Part shown: positions 57,301 to 64,000 of the stretch, piece by piece
Numbering within the stretch: position 1 is the first letter of the stretch
Layout of the letters: every line of letters starts with the position of its first letter
Assembly: GCF_902459465.1 (NCBI RefSeq)
Contig: NC_047063.1
Coordinates: 7,129,343-7,193,342, forward strand
Direction: 5' to 3'
Length of the DNA stretch: 64,000 bases
From: Asterias rubens
Lineage: Eukaryota > Echinodermata > Asteroidea > Forcipulatida > Asteriidae
Notes under the pieces: generated by a model
Databases searched by the model: none
What the model was told of the DNA's origin: nothing
The model's input: the letters and a program-made list of their open reading frames with translations, nothing else
Program-made: the position numbers and the translations under genes

Positions 57301-57534
57301 CTCATCCTCGCAACATCTTTCCACATCTTCATTTGCCTCCTTTGTCTTTCCATCCTCGGCATTCTCTCTCACAAGACCAGTGGTTTCATCAGGGTTGTAT
57401 GCGTCCCCGCCTGCTCGTACGGTGTGTTCTTTAGTCGGTGTTTGTGTGCTACCATCACATGAGTTGTCGTTTGAGTCCACATTATTCACTGCATTGTTGG
57501 GACTGCCGTTGTTGTCCACGTGTACACCGTCCAT
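48303..57534 (-). CDS. SLC6 neurotransmitter:sodium symporter, first three coding exons (GABA/taurine-type)
   Basis: Minus-strand exons 57156-57534, 50691-50822 and 48303-48570, total 779 nt and about 259 codons of a usual 600. Splice ends are GTGAGT, GTCAGG and GTAAGT donors with CCAG/ACAG acceptors; phases 1, 1 and 2 agree. The ATG gives [10 protein letters not shown] and an acidic about 93-aa cytoplasmic tail. TM1 has [14 protein letters not shown], which lines the Na+ and substrate sites. TM2 has [15 protein letters not shown]3 [17 protein letters not shown]2 has [11 protein letters not shown] with the disulphide pair and several NxS/T sites. The family co-transports Na+, Cl- and substrate at the plasma membrane; subtype is inferred. 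Exons for TM4-12 should lie left of 48.3 kb but are not found, so the gene is incomplete here. Introns hold MITEs and a minisatellite. Confidence 0.85.
48653..49028. repeat. MITE family A, copy 2 (in SLC6 intron 2)
   Basis: Left TTAA at 48649-48652 then AGGCACTGGACTAAATTGGC. Interior AAACGGCTCCCTCTGAAGTA and GATACACCAAGTGAGA. The right end is degraded (GTGTCCCTAA). Confidence 0.8.
49029..49376. other. SLC6 intron 2, no recognised feature
   Basis: Nothing supported. Confidence 0.35.
49377..49550. repeat. Foldback MITE with direct target duplication
   Basis: Arms GGGGTGGATTTCACAAAGGT and ACCTTTGTGAAATCCACCCC enclose nested CCTAACTTAGGAC palindromes and AATGCTAAGAGATAGGAC / GCATTGCC modules. 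TGGTCT stands on both sides (49371-49376 and 49551-49556), a likely 6- to 7-bp duplication. Inserted in an SLC6 intron. Confidence 0.85.
49557..50690. other. SLC6 intron 2, no recognised gene
   Basis: Only a C-run (50150-50162) and short unsupported frames. Confidence 0.35.
51085..51297. repeat. Degenerate foldback with AGGACGAGTTAC modules
   Basis: Several direct and inverted copies of TAAGTTAGGACGAGTAACTC occur in about 200 bp, ending GCGTTTCGTGAAATCGGCTG. It is related in style to 49377-49550, but the left end is worn. Confidence 0.5.
51308..51690. repeat. MITE family B, copy 3
   Basis: TTAA at 51304-51307, then AGGAACACGTTGCCTGGCTC. The centre is GGAGTCAAGATTTTACTCTCC near 51495. The right end is followed by TTAA (51691-51694), which is also the left edge of the next element. 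Confidence 0.9.
51695..52074. repeat. MITE family A, copy 3 (best preserved)
   Basis: TTAA on both sides (51691-51694 and 52075-52078). Terminal inverted repeat AGGCAGTGGACACAATTGG... / ...AGTGTCAACTGCCT. Internal hairpin GACCTCAAGTTTAGAACTTGAGGTC (mirror around 51874). No coding. Confidence 0.9.
52079..54138. other. SLC6 intron 1 sequence with scattered small repeats
   Basis: 52196-52260 has ACATGTACATGTACAT runs. 52622-52690 resembles a tRNA (A-box-like TAGCACAGTTGG, B-box-like GGTCGTTGGCTCGAG) and is probably a SINE head. 52872-52928 carries three AACTGGGTCA(A/G)TTGA copies. No exon is recognised; frames at 52228-52602 and 53542-53781 lack support. Confidence 0.45.
54139..54162 (-). promoter_or_regulatory. 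Histone-mRNA-type 3' stem-loop (minus strand)
   Basis: In the minus sense ACCAGCTCTTTTCAGAGCCACC: stem GCTCT/AGAGC, loop TTTC, one A-C mismatch at the base, and ACC on the 3' side. It fits the metazoan replication-dependent histone consensus except for the first stem base. No histone gene is near. It lies 12 nt after a GAAACGTC motif of Penelope/hammerhead type. Confidence 0.55.
54165..54206 (-). ncRNA. Hammerhead-like, Penelope-type terminus (degraded)
   Basis: Minus sense: CTGAAGA (54204-54198), 19 nt in which only a GTA/TAC pair remains of stem II, then GAAA (54178-54175) and CGTCGAGACC. CTGAAGA...GAAACGTC is a recurrent signature at Penelope-like termini. Probably inactive. Confidence 0.35.
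54700..55025. repeat. MITE family A, copy 4
   Basis: Interior CGAGTAATGGGGAGAGGTTG, AAGTTTAGAACTTGAGGTCT and GATACACCAAGTGAGAAGAC. The right end is CCAATGTCT before TTAA (55026-55029). The left end is worn. Confidence 0.85.
55442..55778. repeat. MITE family A, copy 5
   Basis: TTAA at 55438-55441, then AGGCAGAAACACATTTTGGT. Right terminus ATAGTGTCCAGTGCCT, then TTAA 55779-55782. The interior is diverged; CAGAGGGAGCCGTTTCTCAC is recognisable. Confidence 0.85.
55783..56170. repeat. MITE family A, copy 6 (abuts copy 5)
   Basis: Starts AGACAATTGACACTATTGAT directly after the shared TTAA 55779-55782. Hairpin GACCTCAAATTCTAAATCTGAGGTC. The right end is GGTCAGTGCC with decayed TTTA. Confidence 0.85.
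56540..57140. repeat. Minisatellite in SLC6 intron 1, about 41-bp unit
   Basis: Imperfect units of the form CATTGTCAGTAACCAGGTAA + CTAA(G/A)TTAACTTGTTAGTT repeat about a dozen times, ending next to the donor of coding exon 1 (57150-57155). It contains many GTTAAC and GTAAC words. Confidence 0.8.
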
Positions 57535-58835
57535 CTTTAGCAATGTTTCCAGTCAAGGTCCTTTTGTGGTAAAAAAGAAGACAAGTTGAATCATAGAGCA
57601 AGGTTGATTCATGGATCTGTTCCAAATTTAAAATGGCATTCATTCATGCACTTGGTTAGGCTAGACTCTTCTCATGGGAGAAGGCATTGAGGAAGGAAGT
57701 TCACCATGAGTAGTGTTCGTGCATGGCCGGCCTCCCTTTGTGATGAGCCTAAGGGTGCCTCAACCCAACAGAAGCAAGGCTTAGTACCCATGGAGTGTAG
57801 CAGCGAGGGACTCACCACGTGTATGCTCCACAGTTGAACCCCGGTGAAAGTGTAAACCAATGACGCCAATATTTGACAAAACACGCACATTTACATGGGT
57901 AGAAACAAGCGGTAGGTCCCCGCGTGTGTAGATGCAGCGGGTCGCTCTATTCGCAGGTCACGGGTGTCAAGGACTGCGCTGGGCTCCCGTGAAATGCCTC
58001 CCTTTACCCCCGGACGTGTGGGGTTTGGAAGTTTCTTGTCTTGTCTGAGCATGCGTGTTAGAGGGCAAGGGGGTTATAACTGGTGTCAGATAACTCTCAT
58101 CCCTTTCTAGGTTATTATCTTCTCATACTGAATGCACAGTCGGCGGTGTATTTTGGGTGCCAGGTCCGTCTTACTGAAACAGCTGGAGTGTGTGAGCGAA
58201 TTGGGTCAAGATAATGCCATAACAACTCGCTAACCTAGAATGTGCGTAGAACTGATAACACAGGCCCTCTGGCTACCATTATAGACCATGATACGAGCCA
58301 TGGAACAGGGTCCTTTTTTATAGCACAAAGAAATGGATATTGCATAAAACGGATATAGCATACAGAAATGAATGTAGCAATTGCTATCTTTCTGAATGAA
58401 CATAATATTCCGGTTGTAAGTTAACTTGACCCAATTTCAGATAGCTGCCTGTAGTGAGCACATTAAAAAAAGACTATCAATATGCTTACCAGAACAGGGG
58501 TTAGCTTCGTTAAAATGTATCTATGACTGTATCCTGCTTGTTTCTAAAGAGAAAATTGTTTACCAATATTTTGTGCACAAAGAGCTGCACAAAATTGGGC
58601 CCTAGTTTAACGAGTACCGAGCAATTTAATAATAATGCCACTTATTAAACAAAAATCACATCCTATTACAGGGCTGAAGGAAGATTATTCAAAAGAGGGC
58701 GCTATATTACATGAAATTCGATTATTTTGAGGGATCACACGATCTCCCGAGTGCCCCACAATGCTAAATAATAAAATGAAAAAAATACACAACTAAATAC
58801 CTAGAAATCTAACAGCATTTGGCAATTGAGACCAG
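57535..58835. other. Upstream flank of the SLC6 gene
   Basis: 5' untranslated or promoter sequence is expected here, but no core promoter or upstream exon is certain. No other gene. Confidence 0.4.
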
Positions 58836-59184
58836 AAGGCCTATTCTCACTTGGCGTATGCATACAATAAAAAATCTGTGAAAATTGGACTCACTATTGG
58901 TTATCTAGGTTGCAAGATTGAAAGAAAAAAAACACCCTTGTTGCACAATTAATTGTGTTCTTTCAGATGCCTAAAAAGGCTTCAGGCCTGATGTCTTTTA
59001 ACAGTTGGGCATGGAGGAAAATGATTTGGGTGAGTAGTTTTTTTTAATGTTATTTCCGAGCATTTCAGAGGGAGCCGTTTCTCTCACAAGATTTTATACA
59101 TCAACAGCTCTCAATGACTCGTTACCAAGTAATTTATTATGCTAACAATTATTTCGAGTAATTACGAATAGTGTTCAGTGCCTT
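58836..59184. repeat. MITE family A, copy 7 (old)
   Basis: TTCTCACTTGGCGTATGCAT, CACAATTAATTGTGTTCTTT and CAGAGGGAGCCGTTTCTC match the family. Ends AATAGTGTTCAGTGCCTT. Confidence 0.75.
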
Positions 59185-60135
59185 GCCTCTGCCTTATTGA
59201 TATGCAGACCTACCAAGTCTCACGCATTAGGCGTGAGACTCACGCATTTGGGCTCTGTCTCACGATCACACGCACAGCAACCATTTTCTCACGCATTGGG
59301 CCAGACCGGGAAAAAAATTAAAATTTACGACATGCATTGCCAAATCGCGCCCGTGTGTACAAAAAACGCAATCTACAATGTTTGCATAATCTTCAGATTG
59401 CACGCAGTTTATTAGAATCATCATTTTTTGTACAAACAGAGCGCAAATTTGCAGATTGCGCACGCTTTTGCTCCTCCAGCAGGTTCAGCTAAAATTCGGC
59501 AGAGCGCAAAACGCTTATTGCGCACAAGTTTTTCCCGATTCGTTTAGCAAATTCGTTAAATGCGCTCCACTAGCGAAGACACAACAGGCGGAAGAAGTGA
59601 GCTGAAGAATCTGACACAATTGTACCTCCACATTAACCATCAACATCTCCTGTGTACCTCATGTGAGTTTTTAGGTATTCTGAGGAGGTTTTTGATGCAT
59701 TTTGGAACACTTCTTTGTCCACAATTAAATGTCTGATTTTTTTTGTTATTAAAAAAAAAAAAAAAAAAAAAAAAGAGTTGGGCGGCGATTTAGAAAGGCC
59801 TTCTAAAACTGGAAAAAAAGGGGGGGGGGTTGAGCTTTGAAAAATATCACGCATAGCTGGCCTCTGGACTTGGCATCTCTGGATATGCCGCTTGTGATGA
59901 CAGATCCCTGGCTAATTAACCTGGCTAATATTGATGAGGTCCAAAAACAAAATACCCTGCAAAATAATAAACAACAACAGAGGGCGGCATTCCAGTCCTC
60001 GACAAAGAAAGTGCGAGCTGTGTGTGAAATAGTGAAAGGTCTATCGAAATCAAGAAAAGGATTTAAAATGTTCACCTAAATGCAGACGGAATTGAGATCT
60101 AGTGCACACATTATTTGAATCTCAAATAGGAAAAG
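59185..60135. other. Degraded repeat region
   Basis: CTCACGCATTAGGCGTGAGA modules at 59215-59300 with a related TCACGCATAGCTGGCCTC at 59848, separated by AAA/GGG low-complexity tracts (59750-59830). Looks like one dispersed repeat split by others. No gene recognised. Confidence 0.45.
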
Positions 60136-60256
60136 TTTCCGTATGGCGCCACCACTTTTTCATTCGATATGAAATAAAAATATAGTATCTAATTTACCTC
60201 AATGAGATATCCCTATTTCTAAAAAAGAGTGAACAAGTGGTGGCGCCATACGGAAA
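60136..60256. repeat. Short MITE with 22-bp perfect inverted ends
   Basis: TTTCCGTATGGCGCCACCAC... (60136-60157) is matched by its complement at 60235-60256. The interior is 77 bp and AT-rich. The TIR contains GGCGCC. A clear target duplication was not identified. Confidence 0.88.
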
Positions 60257-60985
60257 GTTATCCCTCAAATAATCATTACAAACATACTCACAGTATAATA
60301 ACCTCCTCGCCGCCATCAGTGTATTGGGGAAAAAGATGCAAAGAAAGAGCAAGTCCAGACTCCGTGATAACAAATACAGACACACGTCAGGGTACTTTGT
60401 GGTACAAGAACCCAGACTGCCTCCTCGTGTCTGGCACCCAACCACCGATATGCTTCAGTGGTTTTGTCACGATAACTACCTTTATTATATCACATCTAAC
60501 AATCACTTCAGCATCAAATCGGTACTTTTTGTATAGGCTTTAAGAAGTACCTGGGTCATTTATCAGGCTCACTGTTTACTTCAATTCAACTCCTGCCCGA
60601 TCTATTCAATAAGAGAAGTTTCGGGTACTGCACACTCTAAATTAAGAAGTGTAAAATTGTGAACATGTTTGCTGTGAAAACTGCAACTGTTGTGTACACT
60701 TCGTCCACATTGGGCAAAACGATAACTGTTGTCGAACCCCTCATTTGTGTCATATTTAATATTTACACATGAAAAGGAGTAATACTACCCGGAATTGGGT
60801 AGGAAATCGAATTAGCTTAAAACCCAGGATTAAGTCGTTCAGTATTAGTGGGTAAAGCTAAATGTGTTTAACTTCATTATTTTAGTGTAATTTTGTACAC
60901 AAACATGGTAAGTAAATGAAAAATGCAAAGGTGTATCATTATACAAACGTGCATATGTTGGTGGCTTGCCAACCAGAATAAATGA
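60257..60985. other. Non-coding
   Basis: Frames at 60229-60543 have no family motif. Confidence 0.35.
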
Positions 60986-61323
60986 GTATATCTCAATAAT
61001 GAGTGTATCTCAACATATGCATAAAATAACAAACCTGTGAAAATTTGAGCTCAATTGGTCATCGGAGTTGGGAGAAAATGATGAGAGAAAAAACACCCTT
61101 GTTGGACGAATTTGTGTGCTTTCAGATAGGAATAAAAGACTTCTGGCTAGAAGTCTTTTATCATTTAGTGAGAAACTACCTCTATTGCAAAATCAATGCT
61201 ACTTCAGAGGGAGTCGTTTCCCACAATGTTTTATACTATCAATAGCTCTCCAATGCTCGTAACCAAGTCAGTTTTTAAGTTAATATTTGTTTTGAGTACA
61301 TACCAAACGTTTATACCTTCCCT
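60986..61323. repeat. MITE family A, copy 8
   Basis: GTGAAAATTTGAGCTCAATT, TTCAGAGGGAGTCGTTTCCC and GTTTATACCTTCCCT, followed by TTAA (61324-61327). The left end is missing. Confidence 0.8.
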
Positions 61324-61327
61324 TTAA

Positions 61328-62783
61328 ATTACAGTGCTTTCTTCATAGAAAAACATTTCAGTCACCCCTTGATTTAAAAAGAAAAACGGATAATTTCGGA
61401 TATTTTCATTAAACTTTGAAGGAATTGATAACATACAAAAATAAATTAGCATATTATAGTCATCATAATAAAGAACGTATACAGTTATGTATCAATTACT
61501 TTGGAATGTGTTCTTTTAAAATTTCTATTCATACAAATGATTACAGCATAGTATTTAAAATATTTAAAATGCTTTGGTAATTAGTTTGACATTGTCTGTC
61601 GAATTATTGCAATTAGAATTCACCCGCAACTCAAATGAACTGTTATTACGAGCAAGATGTATGAAACAAAATATAATACAGGAAAAATATGTTTAATACG
61701 AATAAGAAATAATACCAGTATTTGTCGCATAACCTTTCACAGAACTATGTTAATGAGTTTGAGCTGAGTGTGAATTGCATTTGGTGATTATTCTAAGAAA
61801 CAAAACAAAAACAAAAACCTAAAGAGTAGTTGAAGAAAACACGATTATTTTATCATGAAAATACTAGTTTGAAATAACATGAGTTTTCAATGACATGATT
61901 ATTTCATAGCAATATGTAAACAATCAAAACCCTTGAATAAGTAATGAATATGCTAATGCAGTCGATGTATATAATAATTTATGTAACGCCACAGGAATTT
62001 AAAACTTTATAGTAACGTCGCAATATCGATACAAGAGGTAGACAACATTGCCAAAAAGAAAATGTACAAACAATATTATAGTCGTTCAATTTTGTTCCAA
62101 TTTGTTCTTAATTTTAAAAAATCTGACAAAATTAGGTCATTTTTCTGTGTAAACAATGGCGAACATAAGATGGAATAATTAGTTCTTTTCCAATCTCATA
62201 CGTGACAGCTAGATAACCCAGCTTCTATGCGCCGGAACATTTATATAGAGGTCGGTGGTTGCGAAGCCCGCTCTATTGTAATTTGTTTTTTTTGTCAACC
62301 CCAAATCATTTCAAAATATTACACAGATTGTTCTTAGATTGTATCTTAAACTTGGGTGTGATCCCTGGCAACGAAAGCTGTTCTATGGCTTCTAAATGGC
62401 ACCGAATAACGACATTGAAATAATAATAGGAGACCGCCAACATAGGGCTAGATAGCTCAGTTGGTAAGTTTTTCTTTTTTCAATTCCAAACCATTTATAA
62501 TTTAACCAGTCAGTTTCCCTCGTGGTCATTAAAACCTAATCAAGAGACAAAAATAGGCTCTAATAATTAGAAGCAAAAACAAAAGACATTGAAATTATAG
62601 ATAATGAATAAAACAAACTTGCTGTGGCGGGTGAGTAGATACAAAGCCAACGTGAAACGAAGATAAACACTTTTGTATGATTTACAAATTTACATAAAAA
62701 GACAAACCGATCATTCTAATATCAACATCGGTGTTCTGTTCATCCTTTAACATTAACACGTGACAACGAAACAATCGGTAAGC
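61328..62783. other. AT-rich non-coding sequence
   Basis: No gene. 62447-62470 has a lone tRNA-like A-box (GGGCTAGATAGCTCAGTTGG), probably a SINE head. Confidence 0.4.
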
Positions 62784-62785
62784 TT

Positions 62786-63098
62786 TAAAGAAACACGCGT
62801 TGCCTTGGATCCGTCGAGTTGGTCTTTGAAAAGCTTTTGAAACCGTTTGTTATGAAATGCAAACGGTAACAGTTGCACGGTTTTCATTTTACGTCGCGAA
62901 GAAACACGGTCGGCCATTTGGTGTAGTCAAAATGTTTACTTCATAAACATTTTATGAAGTAAACATTTAATGGCCAATCGTGCCAATTCGAGTGACACTT
63001 TTAATATATCTTTCTAACCATATTATGCATTTCACAACAAACGGTTGCAAACGCTTTTCAAGACCAACCCGCCCGATCCAAGGCAACGTGTTCCTTTT
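62786..63098. repeat. MITE family B, copy 4
   Basis: Left CTTTAAAGAAACACGCGTTG, right GATCCAAGGCAACGTGTTCC. The centre is a fresh palindrome, AATGTTTACTTCATAAACAT and its mirror (62930-62968). About 70 bp shorter than copy 3. Confidence 0.85.
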
Positions 63099-63167
63099 AG
63101 GAAAAAAACAAGAGAGAGAATACTTTCTTTTTCACCCGAGTAATATGCATGTGATTGTTTTTTTTTT

Positions 63168-63212
63168 TACAGCACTCGGGAAAGTACCGAGTATACAGTG
63201 CTAGCTACGAAC
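63168..63212 (+). repeat. SINE tail fragment
   Basis: TTACAGCACTCGGGAAAGTACCGAGTATACAGTGCT corresponds to the tail module of the SINE arms at 32.9 and 34.35 kb. Confidence 0.65.
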
Positions 63213-63570
63213 ATCTGTGTTAGAATAATACCAAATGAAGAATGTTTTTGTTTTGTTACAATATTATACGGTTGATTGAGTTTTCTCTGGTATTTCATCA
63301 GATCATGCAGTTTTTTAATATACAAAACTATTACAAGACATGAATGATATCAATTTGCATTAATACTACATAATACAAATGACCGATAGTTTGCAGAATT
63401 ACCACAATGTGTTTTTAACGGTATAATGATACATTAATAATTTGTTTCAGCGTTCTTTGAATGTTCTAGGCCTTTGTTTTTGGGAATTCAAGTTATTACT
63501 TATGAAGTCAGAATTGTTTTTTAAATAAAAATCAATTTGTTTTTAAAAACAAGAAACACGCCGCCTTTCA

Positions 63571-63745
63571 GAGAGTATTTCAAAGAGAGTATTTCAGAGA
63601 TAATTCAGAGAGTATTTCAAAAGAGAGTATTTCAGAGATAATTCAGGGTGTTTGCTGAGAGTATTTCAGAGAGTATTTCAGAGATAATTCAGAGAGTATT
63701 TCAAAAGAGAGTATTTCAAAAGAGAGTTATTTCAGAGAGTATTTA
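63571..63745. repeat. Short tandem array of GAGAGTATTTCA units
   Basis: GAGAGTATTTCA(G/A)A recurs about eight times, alternating with GATAATTCA in a higher-order order. No known element. Confidence 0.85.
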
Positions 63746-64000
63746 CATGCCAAGGTATACTATAAACTGCCTTTGAATATCTTTCCCTTAAACCACACTT
63801 CTTTTAGGATAATCGCTTCTTCAAATGATATACATTATCAGTGTAGCTTATTATGGTAGGTATTTATAACCAATAATGTTTTGGGTAACTACCAAAGGAT
63901 TACTTTTATGCAAAAGTACGGGGAACCCGAATTCACAGCGTCAATGTTGACCATTCATTACAATCGTCCACGTTTTTTTCGAAACAATATTCGATTCTAA
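63746..64000. other. Non-coding right edge
   Basis: Nothing recognised. Confidence 0.35.

Noticed and set aside
63571..63745. CRISPR array
   Set aside because: Repeats are contiguous without unique spacers, and the genome is eukaryotic.

Overview
The window looks like animal nuclear DNA rich in transposable elements. It is AT-rich, has GT-AG introns and no bacterial signals. The mix of element remnants, a multi-exon SLC6 transporter, a SAMD3-like gene and many palindromic TTAA-flanked MITEs suggests a marine invertebrate deuterostome. I would guess an echinoderm, perhaps a sea star; that is inference from repeat style, not proven.

Layout. 1-20 kb is almost all mobile DNA: a pogo-like element with complete ends but a frame-broken transposase (1102-4833), a Ty3/gypsy scrap (5.1-5.4 kb), a tandem array (6.4-7.0 kb), a decayed multi-domain transposon-type protein (7.6-10.3 kb), a diverged repeat array (12.6-13.9 kb), a Tigger-like remnant (14.6-15.0 kb), a Myb/SANT remnant (15.3-15.5 kb) and a tyrosine-recombinase-like remnant (16.3-17.2 kb). 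20.3-27.9 kb holds a CACTA/EnSpm-like transposase gene split by a young Ty3/gypsy LTR retrotransposon, which has matching 189-bp LTRs, a 5-bp target duplication and a 1365-aa polyprotein in one open frame. 28.3-31.5 kb carries an intact four-exon SAMD3-like gene. 32.3-35.3 kb is a recent 1.45-kb tandem duplication, each unit containing a head-to-head inverted tRNA-SINE pair. 36-40 kb contains a Penelope-like GIY-YIG endonuclease fragment with a hammerhead-like motif, a zinc-finger/family-B DNA polymerase remnant fused to a second recombinase-like copy, and a LINE scrap beside an assembly gap.

Host genes in the right third. The last three exons of a probable TKL/IRAK-like protein kinase lie on + (41.2-43.5 kb). 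The first three coding exons of an SLC6 GABA/taurine-type neurotransmitter transporter lie on - (57.5 to 48.3 kb). The missing parts of both genes should lie to the left, where only repeats and gaps are seen. The introns of the transporter and the sequence to the window end are filled with MITEs, minisatellites and degraded repeats.

Notable signals: (1) three unrelated element proteins end in a similar small charged/aromatic beta-barrel-like 'reader' segment; (2) three MITE families share TTAA-AG...CT-TTAA ends; (3) a histone-type 3' stem-loop sits beside a Penelope/hammerhead-like tract at 54.1-54.2 kb; (4) most frameshifts in the pogo-like transposase with an obvious cause fall in homopolymers, so it may be more intact than the assembly shows.
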